The position numbers and the translations under genes were made by a program. The notes beneath the pieces are model-generated. The model was not told where the DNA came from. It did no database searches and was given only the letters and a program-made list of their open reading frames with translations. A DNA stretch of 40,457 bases from Micrococcales bacterium (lineage in GTDB: Bacteria > Actinomycetota > Actinomycetes > S36-B12 > GCA-2699445), in NCBI GenBank assembly GCA_002699445.1, contig PAAU01000042.1:1-40457 (forward strand), in the 5' to 3' direction. Each line of letters starts with the position of its first letter. Within the stretch, counting starts at the first letter, position 1. Below are positions 16,380 to 26,877 of this stretch, piece after piece.

Positions 16380-18107
16380 TTAGTTGCCTGGAGATACGAG
16401 TGAGTTTCGCGGCAGATCAAACCAGCGCAATGACTCGAAATCTTGACTGACCAGTCCTTCAGGTCCCTGGGATGACGGTTCGGGGAGCGATTCCAGTAGT
16501 TCAGTGCCCTCCGCCAAATAGTCCGCCAGAGCAGAGACCGGCGCCCGCGGTAAATCTGGGGGCAATCGGACGAAGCCGTTGGCAAAGCTCACGTCGGACA
16601 AACTTAGTGGTGGGTCTGCTCGCCCCTCTTCATGTCGCCACAGACCACTCTCGGGATCGAAGTGGTACTGAGGAAGTAGTCGGTGACCGTAAGTGGCAAC
16701 AACTTCTACTGCGGCGACAATGAATTGGAATATTTCCTCGGACAGAAAATAGTTGAAGTTGACGCGAATCCAGCCGGGTTTGATGCCTTCGCACCCACCA
16801 GTAATTTCGCGTGCGAACTCTTGACTAGTTTCTAAATCGATACCCAGTAGTCGATGGCCATAGGGTCCGGCGCATGAACAACCGCCACGGGACTGAATAC
16901 CGAAAAGATCGTTCAGTATCGACACAACGAAGTTGTGGTGCAGGTAACCGTCATTGGTCGATCGGACGACGAAAGAAACTATTGACAGCCTGTCGGTATC
17001 AAGGTTTCCAAGAATCCGGATGTTGGGATGATCTCGCCAGGTAGCTATGGCACGTCGGGTCCAGTCGGCTTCTAGCTGTTCAATGGTCTCGGACCCCACC
17101 GACTGCTTAAGTTTAAAGACGAGTCCTGCCCGTATGGATTCCACAATGGCCGGCGTACCTGCTTCTTCTCGCTCAATCGGATCAGACAGATACTCGTGAT
17201 CGGTTGGATTTACAAAGCGGACCGTCCCGCCGCCAACAACCGCGGGCACTCTATTGGCTAACAGATCACGATGAAGTACTAAGACTCCAGGCGTTCCTGG
17301 ACCACCGATGAACTTGTGAGGCGACAGCACGACCGCGTCTTTGGCCGCTAACGGATCACCGGTGGGTGCTGCAGTTCTCACGTTGACATAGGGTCCGGCG
17401 GCTGCGTAATCCCAAATAGCCAGAGCACCATACTCGTGCAGTAGTCGTGAGATTCCATCACAGTCAGTAAGAATTCCGGTGACGTTACTTGCGGCACTGA
17501 AAGCACCGATTTTCAAGGATCGATCGGCGTAGCGCTCCAGTGCACTTCGCAATGACACCGGATCGATATGGCCTTCCGGTGTTTCATCGATGGTGACGAC
17601 ATCAGCAATACATTCGCGCCAAGGAAGTTCGTTGCTGTGATGTTCATAGGGTCCGATAAAGATCACCGGTCTACTCTCAGTCGGAATGTATTGGCTGAGA
17701 TTGTGCCGTTCGTCGAGATCGGCCGGGATCCTAAGATTCAAGATTCCGATCAAGCGATCTATGGCTCCCGTGCAGCCAGAACCGGCAAAGATCACCACAT
17801 AGTCATCATCAGCACCCAGAGCCTGATGAATTATCTGTCGAGCTTCCTCCCGGAGCCGGGTTGTCTGGAGCCCAGTCCCGCTGCTCTCGGTATGAGTATT
17901 GGCGTAGGCAGGAAGGACCCGGCTTTGAATGATCTCTTCAATGAATGACAGGCCGCGCCCACTGGCGGTGTAGTCGGCGTAGGTGATACGACGCGGACCG
18001 AAGGGTCCCGGCATGACTACGTCATCACCGATGACACAGTCGCGAACTAGGTCTACGAGTTTCGACTGCGGCAGCTCGGGTGCTGGTGGCGAAATCATGT
18101 ATCCCAT
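16380..18107 (-). CDS. Class V aminotransferase, cysteine-desulfurase-like
   Basis: A 575-residue PLP enzyme of fold type I. The PLP lysine lies in [13 protein letters not shown] (about 265), the Asp of the ring-nitrogen contact in IWDYAAAGP, and a cysteine loop [11 protein letters not shown] at about 408-417 resembles the SufS active-site loop. It is about 150 residues longer than SufS or IscS, with a C-terminal extension rich in Pro and acidic residues. Substrate and role are unknown; it may mobilise sulfur, and it sits divergent to the clpS to cysM cluster, which handles CysO sulfur transfer. Three candidate ATGs (18110, 18107, 18098) exist; 18107 has CATGGT exactly 6 nt upstream. Confidence 0.85.
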   Translation of the reverse strand: MGYMISPPAPELPQSKLVDLVRDCVIGDDVVMPGPFGPRRITYADYTASGRGLSFIEEIIQSRVLPAYANTHTESSGTGLQTTRLREEARQIIHQALGADDDYVVIFAGSGCTGAIDRLIGILNLRIPADLDERHNLSQYIPTESRPVIFIGPYEHHSNELPWRECIADVVTIDETPEGHIDPVSLRSALERYADRSLKIGAFSAASNVTGILTDCDGISRLLHEYGALAIWDYAAAGPYVNVRTAAPTGDPLAAKDAVVLSPHKFIGGPGTPGVLVLHRDLLANRVPAVVGGGTVRFVNPTDHEYLSDPIEREEAGTPAIVESIRAGLVFKLKQSVGSETIEQLEADWTRRAIATWRDHPNIRILGNLDTDRLSIVSFVVRSTNDGYLHHNFVVSILNDLFGIQSRGGCSCAGPYGHRLLGIDLETSQEFAREITGGCEGIKPGWIRVNFNYFLSEEIFQFIVAAVEVVATYGHRLLPQYHFDPESGLWRHEEGRADPPLSLSDVSFANGFVRLPPDLPRAPVSALADYLAEGTELLESLPEPSSQGPEGLVSQDFESLRWFDLPRNSLVSPGN

Positions 18108-18112
18108 CATGG

Positions 18113-18118
18113 CACCAT
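18113..18118 (+). promoter_or_regulatory. Possible overlapping divergent -10 elements (clpS and aminotransferase)
   Basis: On the plus strand CACCAT lies 6 nt before the clpS GTG (18125). On the minus strand CATGGT (18119-18114) lies 6 nt before the aminotransferase ATG (18107). Only 17 bp separate the two start codons, so both promoters would have to overlap at CCATGG. Both boxes deviate from TAnnnT at position 1. Confidence 0.35.
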
Positions 18119-18124
18119 GGGGCC

Positions 18125-18409
18125 GTGACAGCCGTTCCGGAAGCGATTGAAGATGTCGCTGAAGACGTGCGCCCAGATCGTCCTTGGGTGACAGTGGTGT
18201 GGAATGACCCCGTAAACCTCATGGATTACGTCACGCACGTGTTTATGTCGCACTTCGGCTACTCGAAGGAGAAAGCCACCGAGCTGATGCTGCAGGTGCA
18301 CCATGATGGGCGCTCTGCGGTCAGTAATGGTTCGCGTGAAGAGATGGAGCGGGACGTAGAGGCGATGCATGGACATGGTCTTTGGGCCACTTTGGTGAAG
18401 GACGACTAG
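18125..18409 (+). CDS. clpS: ATP-dependent Clp protease adaptor ClpS
   Basis: A 94-residue adaptor that delivers N-degron substrates to ClpAP/ClpCP. The core starts at [20 protein letters not shown], with the conserved N-D-P and the Met and Val of the hydrophobic N-degron pocket, followed by [11 protein letters not shown] (the conserved HxxG segment) and [13 protein letters not shown]. The N-terminal tail (about 20 residues) is acidic, as usual. The GTG start was chosen because the preceding in-frame residues are unconserved and because of the promoter spacing. It is first in a cluster that runs to rdgB; DUF2017 follows after 2 bp. Confidence 0.94.
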   Translation: MTAVPEAIEDVAEDVRPDRPWVTVVWNDPVNLMDYVTHVFMSHFGYSKEKATELMLQVHHDGRSAVSNGSREEMERDVEAMHGHGLWATLVKDD

Positions 18410-18411
18410 CC

Positions 18412-18996
18412 ATGTGGCGGAAGAACTACGGATTCTGGCGCGATCGCACCAGCATGCAGTTGACACTGGTTCCTGAAGAAGCGGGAGTTCTGGGTGGACT
18501 AGCGGAGGCAATGCTAGCCCTGGTGGGTCCAGTCAGCGAGGCTCAGCCGAGTGTCGATCCGTTTGATCAACTTGTTGATCTATCTGACGAAGTCCAGCCA
18601 CCCATGGAACCGACTGATCCAGCCGTCCATAGGCTTTTTCCTAATGCCTATGGTGATGATGACGCGGAGGCCGCTGCCGACTTCCGTCGCTTTACCGAGC
18701 AGGGGTTACGACAGCTCAAAGCTGCCCGACTGGCCACTGTGGAGCGGCTAGTGGCCGAGTTTGGTGTACCTGGTGCGGACGCGAAGACCGTCGAGATTAC
18801 CGATGATGATGCGGAAGTCTTTCTGGGCGCCATGAACGATATGCGTTTGGTGCTGGGTAGCCGACTCGACATTACGACAGATGACGACGAGGTTGGTGCC
18901 AGCTGGGACCCAGATGACCCGCGTCATCACCAGTACGACGTGTATCAGTGGGTAACGTGGTTGCAGTCAACGTTGCTTGAGGTGATGGTGAAGTGA
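18412..18996 (+). CDS. DUF2017 family protein (AosR-like)
   Basis: A 194-residue acidic protein beginning MWRKNYGFW. It occupies the same place, between clpS and mec, as Rv1332 of M. tuberculosis, described as AosR, a redox-responsive regulator of the mec-cysO-cysM operon that works with SigH. The visible pattern is DUF2017: EEAGVLGGLAEAML near the N-terminus, then a helical DFRRFTEQGLRQLKAAR and a C-terminal YDVYQWVTWLQSTLLEVM. There is not a single cysteine in the protein, so disulfide-based redox sensing, as I recall it for AosR, cannot operate here. Start ATG lies 2 bp after clpS. Confidence 0.85.
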   Translation: MWRKNYGFWRDRTSMQLTLVPEEAGVLGGLAEAMLALVGPVSEAQPSVDPFDQLVDLSDEVQPPMEPTDPAVHRLFPNAYGDDDAEAAADFRRFTEQGLRQLKAARLATVERLVAEFGVPGADAKTVEITDDDAEVFLGAMNDMRLVLGSRLDITTDDDEVGASWDPDDPRHHQYDVYQWVTWLQSTLLEVMVK

Positions 18997-19005
18997 GATT
19001 GCTGG

Positions 19006-19452
19006 GTGCTGCTCATGACAGGGGAAAATAGTATTCGATTGACGGTGTCTCGCAGTGTGGTTGATCAGATGGTCGCGCATGCAAAGCGAGATCATCCAGA
19101 TGAAGCGTGCGGGGTAGTGGCCGGGCCGGAAGGGTCGGATACGCCGGAACGTTTTGTTCCCATGGTGAATGCGGCACGATCCATGACGTTTTACGAGTTC
19201 GACAGTCTTGATTTGCTGCGGCTATATCGGGAGATGAATCGCAGAGGTGAGGAGCCGGTGATTCTTTACCATTCGCACACGGCCACCGAGGCGTATCCGT
19301 CTCAAACGGATATCGCTTATGCCAACGAGCCGCATGCGCATTACGTGCTGATCTCAACGAGAGAGTGCGGTAGCGCCGATGGACCGGTGGAATTGCGTTC
19401 CTTTCGGATCATGGATGGAGAGGTGACCGAGGAAGACGTAGAGATCACCTGA
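19006..19452 (+). CDS. mec: CysO-cysteine peptidase Mec (JAMM/MPN+ metalloprotease)
   Basis: Zinc peptidase that releases cysteine from the CysO-Cys adduct. The 148 residues contain the JAMM motif: Glu33 (DEACG), then HSHTATEAYPSQTD with His89, His91 and Asp102. The GTG start gives MLLMTGENSIRLTV, which resembles the mycobacterial Mec N-terminus (MLLRKGT); an ATG three codons later is the alternative. It lies 9 bp after DUF2017 and 96 bp before cysO, the only sizeable gap in the sulfur module, where an extra promoter could lie. Confidence 0.95.
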   Translation: MLLMTGENSIRLTVSRSVVDQMVAHAKRDHPDEACGVVAGPEGSDTPERFVPMVNAARSMTFYEFDSLDLLRLYREMNRRGEEPVILYHSHTATEAYPSQTDIAYANEPHAHYVLISTRECGSADGPVELRSFRIMDGEVTEEDVEIT

Positions 19453-19548
19453 GTTCTGATGCTCGAGTTGCTCGATTCCGGGTACCCAGAAGCACGTGGG
19501 ATCATGGTCAAGCGATAATCCATTTGGGTACAACCGTGAGGAGAAGCC

Positions 19549-21583
<2,035 letters not shown>

Positions 21584-21593
21584 TCTTCAAGCC

Positions 21594-22331
21594 GTGAAAC
21601 TCACCGTGGTTGGTTGCTCCGGATCGTTCCCAGGCCCTGATTCACCAGCGTCTTGCTATCTCATCGAGTACGAGGGCAGCCGGATCGTGCTGGACATGGG
21701 TAATGGATCCTTGGGGGCCTTGCAGCGCTACGCCGATATCTACGCCGTCGACGGCGTTGTCTTGAGTCACTTGCACGTAGATCACTTCATCGATCTGTGT
21801 TCTTACTACGTGGCCCTGCAATATCGTCCCGAAGGTCCGGCCGACTCAATACCAGTTTGGGGTCCTACGGACACGGCCTCGCGGTTAGCAACTGCCTACG
21901 GGCTCGGCGCCAATACCGAAATCAGCGGCTTAGACGTTCGACAGATCCAGCGCAACCTAACTCTGGGGCCTTTTAGAATCACCACGGCACCAATGCGGCA
22001 TCCGGTCGAGGCGCGAGCTATTCGGGTAGAGGCAGGGGGGCACTCAATCACCTACTCAGGCGATACCGGACCAACGGCTCGGCTGACCGAGCTGGCTAGT
22101 GGCAGTGACCTGGCGCTCTTTGAAGCGTCATTTCTCAGTCGGCACGACAATCCACCGGATCTGCATCTGACCGGGGGACAGGCAGCTCGTATCGCAGCTG
22201 ATGCTGGGTGTCGCTCGCTGCTGTTAACCCACTTAGTGCCCTGGAACGATCAACGCGAGGTACTGGCGGAAGCGCAGCAGATCTATCCGGCAGCACAGTT
22301 AGCGAGCCCCGGTATGACCGTGGAGCTCTAG
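21594..22331 (+). CDS. Metallo-beta-lactamase-fold hydrolase (Rv1339-like cyclic-nucleotide phosphodiesterase)
   Basis: A 245-residue cytoplasmic MBL-fold enzyme. The metal motif is SHLHVDH (HxHxDH at 59-64); MRHPVEA, the SGDTGP turn with a metal-bridging Asp, and the C-terminal LLLTHLVPW supply the other ligands. Its place between murI and rph matches Rv1339, described as an atypical cAMP phosphodiesterase; RNase Z-like or PqqB-like roles are other possibilities for the fold. The GTG start VKLTVVGCSGSFP agrees with the family; the open frame continues far upstream inside murI but there is no homology there. TAGTCT lies 7 nt before the start. Confidence 0.88.
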   Translation: MKLTVVGCSGSFPGPDSPASCYLIEYEGSRIVLDMGNGSLGALQRYADIYAVDGVVLSHLHVDHFIDLCSYYVALQYRPEGPADSIPVWGPTDTASRLATAYGLGANTEISGLDVRQIQRNLTLGPFRITTAPMRHPVEARAIRVEAGGHSITYSGDTGPTARLTELASGSDLALFEASFLSRHDNPPDLHLTGGQAARIAADAGCRSLLLTHLVPWNDQREVLAEAQQIYPAAQLASPGMTVEL

Positions 22332-22337
22332 CGGGCC

Positions 22338-22343
22338 TACCGT
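22338..22343 (+). promoter_or_regulatory. -10 element of rph (leaderless type)
   Basis: TACCGT, then 6 nt, then the ATG at 22350. It starts 7 bp after the end of the MBL gene, so rph and rdgB may be transcribed separately from the upstream cluster. Confidence 0.55.
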
Positions 22344-22349
22344 GTACGC

Positions 22350-23090
22350 ATGGTGAGATCTGATGGGCGAGCGGCTGACGAACTACGACCAGTTTCATTT
22401 GAGCGAGGTTGGCTGGAGCAAGCTGAGGGTTCGACCTTAGTCTCCTTTGGCCGTACGAGAGTGCTGTGCGCAGCTAGTTTCGTGCCAGGCGTGCCGAGAT
22501 GGCGGCGGGATTCCGGATTGGGTTGGGTCACAGGGGAGTACGCGATGCTGCCCAGAGCGACGGATACACGGAACCAGCGGGAGTCAGTCCGGGGGAAAAT
22601 CGGTGGACGCACACATGAAATCTCACGGCTGCTCGGCCGGTCATTGCGCGCGGTAATCGATTACAAGGCTCTGGGCGAAAATACGATCCATATTGATTGT
22701 GATGTCCTGCAAGCCGACGGCGGCACGCGTACGGCAGCCATCACCGGTGCGTACTTGGCTCTCGCTGATGCCATCTCTTGGGCGGCCGCCGAAGGTCACG
22801 TCTCGTCCGATGCGCAGATCCTCACCGACAGTGTTGCGGCCGTATCAGTCGGGATTGTGGAAGGTGAAGTTCGCCTAGACCTGCACTATGACGATGATTC
22901 CACTGCCGATACAGACATGAATGTCGTGATGACGGGATCAGGCCGATTTATCGAAGTGCAGGGCACCGCGGAACAAGAGCCGTTCGATCGACAAGAGCTG
23001 AACGCAATGCTTGATTTCGCCGCGGCGGGATGCAAGAAGTTAGCGGAGTTCCAGCAGAACGCGCTAGCCACGCAGGCGGAGGATGCATGA
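22350..23090 (+). CDS. rph: Ribonuclease PH
   Basis: Phosphorolytic 3'-5' exoribonuclease that trims tRNA 3' ends. At 246 residues it is of usual length. Family signatures: [18 protein letters not shown] at the start, [25 protein letters not shown], and [20 protein letters not shown]. The last 4 bp (ATGA) overlap the rdgB start, indicating translational coupling. Confidence 0.96.
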   Translation: MVRSDGRAADELRPVSFERGWLEQAEGSTLVSFGRTRVLCAASFVPGVPRWRRDSGLGWVTGEYAMLPRATDTRNQRESVRGKIGGRTHEISRLLGRSLRAVIDYKALGENTIHIDCDVLQADGGTRTAAITGAYLALADAISWAAAEGHVSSDAQILTDSVAAVSVGIVEGEVRLDLHYDDDSTADTDMNVVMTGSGRFIEVQGTAEQEPFDRQELNAMLDFAAAGCKKLAEFQQNALATQAEDA

Positions 23091-23704
23091 CCACTCAGGT
23101 GGTATTGGCATCACGTAATCCAGGAAAAGCTGAGGAGTTACGACGTATCCTGGCGGACTGTGGTTTACCTGTGGAAGTCCTCGGCGCCGAGGTTTTTGCC
23201 GACCTGCCGGACATCCCTGAAACTGGTGCATCCTTTGCCGAGAATTCAAAAATTAAAGCCGAGGCAGTGGCTCGTCATACCGGACTAATCGCTATCGCTG
23301 ATGATTCAGGCTTAGCAGTGGATGCGCTCAACGGTATGCCAGGAATCTTGTCGGCACGATGGGCTGGCAAGGCAGCATCAGACCAACGAAATCTTGACTT
23401 AGTTCTCGAGCAGGTCGCCGACGTTTCCGACGATCGTCGAGGTGCCGCGTTCTGTTGTGCGGCTAGCGCGGCCCGAATTGGCCCGGCTGATAATGCGAGC
23501 TTCCTGGTTTCGGAAGCAGAAATTCGGGGGCGGCTACTGCGAGAACGTCGGGGTGATCACGGATTTGGTTATGATCCAATTTTTCTGCCGGATGGTTACG
23601 ATCTCACGACGGCACAAATGAGTAGCGAAGCCAAGGATCGGATTAGTCACCGAGGTCAGGCACTATCCGCGCTGGCAATTGAGCTGGAGTCGTGGCTGGT
23701 TTAG
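23087..23704 (+). CDS. rdgB: dITP/XTP pyrophosphatase (RdgB/HAM1 family)
   Basis: House-cleaning enzyme that hydrolyses non-canonical purine nucleotides. The 205 residues include the substrate-binding [10 protein letters not shown], metal-binding [21 protein letters not shown] and the C-terminal SHRGQAL. GGAGG precedes the ATG by 4 nt, and the start overlaps the rph stop. It is the last gene of the co-oriented cluster that begins at clpS; the order matches Rv1340-Rv1341. Confidence 0.95.
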   Translation: MTTQVVLASRNPGKAEELRRILADCGLPVEVLGAEVFADLPDIPETGASFAENSKIKAEAVARHTGLIAIADDSGLAVDALNGMPGILSARWAGKAASDQRNLDLVLEQVADVSDDRRGAAFCCAASAARIGPADNASFLVSEAEIRGRLLRERRGDHGFGYDPIFLPDGYDLTTAQMSSEAKDRISHRGQALSALAIELESWLV

Positions 23705-23905
23705 TGGCTGTTACTCATGCAGATCTGCAGGATTCCCCGCTCCCAGCTGAATCGAACCTTCACAAACGAGTGGATGTCCGTAAACCGGTTGCGAATTCTG
23801 ACAATGTCCGGGGTTTCGCGTCCGCGTGATTACTCTGGTGCCTGATCTAAAGGGCTGCAAGGATTCAGGCGCTGATTCCTTGCTAAAGAGGCGCTGGAGT
23901 TTTTA

Positions 23906-25453
23906 ATGGGGCGGATTTCAACGGTGACGCTGGGGCTTGGAGCTGTTCTAGGCTTTTCATTGTTGTCGGCGCCAACAGGCCAGGGCACTGACGCTGAGTC
24001 AGCTGTGGCCGAGCAAGCTGTCGTCAGCTCCAGCACTGGCGCGGGTGGTGTGTTGGCGAAAGCTACTGCCCGGGCAGCGGAAGGAAACCCCGGCTCGGTG
24101 ATTGAGGGCGTTCGTCGGGCTCGGCTCGGCGGAAGTGCAACCTCGTCGAGGCTCAAGCGTAAAGCGAAACGGGCTCTTCGGAAGAGTCCTATTGTGCGTG
24201 GCAAGCGTCCCCGCCAATCGATGCCCCGCGAACCGTATATCCCACAGAATGCCTGCAACGCCAATGAACTACCGGGGGTTGTAGCTTTCCGCGAGATGTT
24301 GCTTGACACCTATAAGCGACCTGCCGACACGGTGAAGACGTACAACATCAGTCGCGGCTGCGATACCCCGGGCGTCAGTGAGCACGAAGAGGGCCGGGCG
24401 CTTGATTTTGAAGCCGACGTGAAGAAGCCCGCCCAGGTTGCCCAGGCGCGCCAGTTGCTGAGGTATCTGACGAAACGGGGCGGTTTTCATGCCCGACGCT
24501 GGGGCATCATGTACATCATCTGGGATCGAAAAGTCTGGGCGCAGTACAAACCCTACTGGCGCAATTTGTCGAATCGTGGCAATCGAATCGCTAACCATGA
24601 AGATCATATTCACTTCTCATTCACCTGGAATGGAGCTGTCAAGAAGTCAAGTTATTGGACGGGCATTCCGCGTCGTGCCGACCGTGGACCATGCGTGAAA
24701 TACCGATGGCATTTCGCTCCAGTCGAGCTTGACCGACGAATCAAAAAGCCGCGTCGCGGCGGCTGTCGGAGTCCGCGAGCCGTGGGCAATAACTGGTCCT
24801 ACGGAAAGTCCGTCATGTACTGGCAAAGTGGCGACCGAGTGAAATGGTTGCAGCAGTTCTTGTCGGAAGAGGGCTTCTACGGCGGCGGAGCAGACGGAGC
24901 ATTTGGTCGAATGACCTACGGTGCGGTTCAGGCTTGGCAGCGGGCGAACCGAGTTCCCAGGACTGGAGTATGGGATCCAGTGTCGCAGCACACTTCTCGC
25001 AGAACTGTCGGTAAAAGGAGCGGGACTAGCGTCACGGGGTGGCCGAGCGGTGCCGTGCAGGTTGTAAGCGGCCAACGGATTGAAATCCCTGTGACAGTCA
25101 CCACGGACGGAAAACGTGGTCGGCAAGTAAGTCTGATGCGCCGCCCCATGGATAGCGATGGAGCGTGGGAGACAGTGAGCGCTGCCGTCACCGCTGCGAC
25201 TGGAAGCTATTCGGCCGTGATCGTTCCAACCAGCGGCGGATTTGCGTACCGGCTGCTGGTTGACTCGTCTAGTCGCTTCAGTGAAAAGAAAACTCCGGTG
25301 TATCGGGTGACGGGGGTGGAGCCTGCACCGTTGCCTCCGGCACCTGTTCCAGAACCCAGCCCGATGCAGCCCACATCTCCACCGGTCCCACCGGAAATCC
25401 CAACTCCGACAGACATAGCGACACCAACGGCGAGCCCGACTGAGACCTTGTGA
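23906..25453 (+). CDS. Secreted M15/VanY-like peptidase with peptidoglycan-binding domain
   Basis: A 515-residue exported protein. Signal-like residues 1-25 precede a long basic linker (about 82-107, rich in KR). The peptidase-like part has SEHEEGRALDFEAD with His160 and Asp167, and NHEDHIHFSF with His234 and His236, the zinc-ligand pattern of the LAS/M15 clan. A PG_binding_1 domain follows at about 308-365 (DRVKWLQQFL, then GADGAFGRMTYGAVQAWQ). Next come an Ig-like beta module (about 380-475) and a Pro/Thr-rich C-terminal tail. Expected substrate is peptidoglycan stem peptide. GGAG lies 6 nt before the ATG. It is monocistronic and convergent with DUF427. Confidence 0.85.
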   Translation: MGRISTVTLGLGAVLGFSLLSAPTGQGTDAESAVAEQAVVSSSTGAGGVLAKATARAAEGNPGSVIEGVRRARLGGSATSSRLKRKAKRALRKSPIVRGKRPRQSMPREPYIPQNACNANELPGVVAFREMLLDTYKRPADTVKTYNISRGCDTPGVSEHEEGRALDFEADVKKPAQVAQARQLLRYLTKRGGFHARRWGIMYIIWDRKVWAQYKPYWRNLSNRGNRIANHEDHIHFSFTWNGAVKKSSYWTGIPRRADRGPCVKYRWHFAPVELDRRIKKPRRGGCRSPRAVGNNWSYGKSVMYWQSGDRVKWLQQFLSEEGFYGGGADGAFGRMTYGAVQAWQRANRVPRTGVWDPVSQHTSRRTVGKRSGTSVTGWPSGAVQVVSGQRIEIPVTVTTDGKRGRQVSLMRRPMDSDGAWETVSAAVTAATGSYSAVIVPTSGGFAYRLLVDSSSRFSEKKTPVYRVTGVEPAPLPPAPVPEPSPMQPTSPPVPPEIPTPTDIATPTASPTETL

Positions 25454-25460
25454 TTTCCGT

Positions 25461-25478
25461 CGGACAGTTAGCTGTCTG
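25461..25478. terminator. Hairpin between convergent M15 and DUF427 genes
   Basis: CGGACAG, loop TTAG, CTGTCTG: a 7-bp stem with one wobble pair. It sits in the 14-bp gap and overlaps the last codons of DUF427. No U-tract follows on either strand, so it may act as a bidirectional mRNA 3'-end structure. Confidence 0.45.
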
Positions 25479-25815
25479 AACCCCCGGTGAGGCGGTACAA
25501 CAGGCTTTCTGGTTTCTCGGGCTGCTTGGGCGGTTCACCGATGACTTCGACACCGTTCCAAAAAGCCACTCGCTCGCGAATTTCTTCTGCGGCGGGCTTC
25601 GGATCCCGATACACGAAAGCAGCTCCCGGGTTAGTGTCCTCGCCGACAATGATGTCGAAATACGAGGCGGTGCCTTTCCACGGGCAGATTGAGGTTGCCT
25701 CGCTTGAAGCAAAGAACTCATCGTTAAGGGAGTCGGCCGGAAAATAGTGATTACCTTCCACGACCACCGTATCGTCAGACTCAGCTAACACTTTGTCTTT
25801 CCACACTGCTTTCAT
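25468..25815 (-). CDS. DUF427 family protein
   Basis: A 115-residue cytoplasmic protein. KAVWKDKVLAESDDTVVVEGNHYFP, cited as residues 2-26, followed by STAICPWKG-like ATSICPWKGTASYFDI and AAFVYRDPKP, is the DUF427 pattern. Function is unestablished; structures of the family show a small beta fold. Its start has only a distant GGAAG. The sequence just upstream, GTTGAGTAG (25826-25818), repeats the first 9 bases of the inverted-repeat arms near whiB. Confidence 0.9.
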   Translation of the reverse strand: MKAVWKDKVLAESDDTVVVEGNHYFPADSLNDEFFASSEATSICPWKGTASYFDIIVGEDTNPGAAFVYRDPKPAAEEIRERVAFWNGVEVIGEPPKQPEKPESLLYRLTGGSDS

Positions 25816-25882
25816 GTCTACTCAACTTCCTTTCAGTTAGTGGCTGTAACAATCGCGTTAGGCGTATTTGTTCCCGATCTTG

Positions 25883-26767
25883 TCAGTTTGGATTTGATCC
25901 CTGATAGTTTCCATCGGGCAACCGATCTGGAAGAAGATTCTTCGGATTTTGGAAAATGGTTGCCGCATCATCGGTCTCGACCACTTCATCGGGAAAGCAC
26001 AGTTTCCACTCCCGTAAGATCTCCTCGCACCGGCGACTCGTTGCCTGCGCCCCAAGAAGCGAGGTGTGAACCCAGTAGGTGTATTCGGTGAGCATGCAAT
26101 CGTAGGTGCAGGTCTCGTCATCATAAGAAAACCAGGCCCCCACGGGATACTCCTGGGGTGTCTCCTCGAAGTAGCCACCCCGTGCGATATTCATATAGGT
26201 AGCGATCTCAGAGCCGCTCTGTTGCCCTAATTGCTTCGGGTAGACCCGCGACCAGCCCCCGTTCAAGATGAGGTGGTGAATCTCTTCTAGTGATGCGTCG
26301 AATCGTCCTCCGGTAGGAGCTGTTTCCTCCGCATACAGATCTTGCAATAGTCGACCCTCCAGCGCCGACGAGCCGAATGGGTCAAGTAGTTCGAGAGCCT
26401 CTTGGTCAGGAGCCATGAGTAATGTAGCCCGCTGCTCCTCGAGTGACGTTGTAACTGCTGGGTCGTCGGCTTGACCGTCCTGATCGTTGTCCAAATACTG
26501 CGCTACAACTGCGGCTGCGTGGGAAATCTTTGCATCTGGTGTGTCACTCGTGGCCAAGATGTCGAGACCGAACACCTCTACTCTTTTGGTGAAGAATTGG
26601 GCTAATTCAGGTTCAGTTACCTGGTTGATTGTTAGGTCTGGGCCTTGTGACGCGCTCTCGGAACTAGGGGCAGAGCTTGTGGCTGGAGCCCCTGAGCCTT
26701 GGAGCATCCCGGTACAACCGGTCACGAGACAGGCGATCAGCACCGCTAGCAATGCGATGTGTGTCAT
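25883..26767 (-). CDS. Lipoprotein of unknown function with calcium-loop-like motif
   Basis: A 294-residue exported lipoprotein: hydrophobic residues 3-15, lipobox LVTGC with Cys18, then a Ser-rich linker to about 45. The mature domain starts with FTKRVEVFGLDILAT and has YLDNDQDGQADD at 91-102, which looks like an EF-hand or dockerin-type calcium loop. EEIHHLILNGGWSRVYP, an ARGGYFEETPQEYP block, a CTYDC cysteine pair and LLPDRLPDGNY follow. I have a sense of a family present in marine bacteria but cannot name it; no catalytic site is certain. It diverges from the YHYH lipoprotein gene across only 110 bp. Confidence 0.75.
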   Translation of the reverse strand: MTHIALLAVLIACLVTGCTGMLQGSGAPATSSAPSSESASQGPDLTINQVTEPELAQFFTKRVEVFGLDILATSDTPDAKISHAAAVVAQYLDNDQDGQADDPAVTTSLEEQRATLLMAPDQEALELLDPFGSSALEGRLLQDLYAEETAPTGGRFDASLEEIHHLILNGGWSRVYPKQLGQQSGSEIATYMNIARGGYFEETPQEYPVGAWFSYDDETCTYDCMLTEYTYWVHTSLLGAQATSRRCEEILREWKLCFPDEVVETDDAATIFQNPKNLLPDRLPDGNYQGSNPN

Positions 26768-26773
26768 CGATTA

Positions 26774-26779
26774 AGTATG
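26774..26779 (-). promoter_or_regulatory. Possible -10 element of the calcium-loop lipoprotein gene
   Basis: CATACT on the minus strand, then 6 nt, then the ATG at 26767. It has the same geometry as the strict set, with C at position 1. Confidence 0.45.
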
Positions 26780-26865
26780 GCATCGGTGTCACATCGGCTA
26801 AGGCGCAGCGCGCAGCAGATCACTCACCTTTTGCGGAATGATCTGAATCCATTAGATGTCCTGGT

Positions 26866-26871
26866 TAGGCT
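26866..26871 (+). promoter_or_regulatory. -10 element of the YHYH gene (leaderless type)
   Basis: TAGGCT, then 6 nt, then the ATG at 26878; the same hexamer and spacing as at 5581. No ribosome binding site is present. Confidence 0.65.
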
Positions 26872-26877
26872 AACGAT

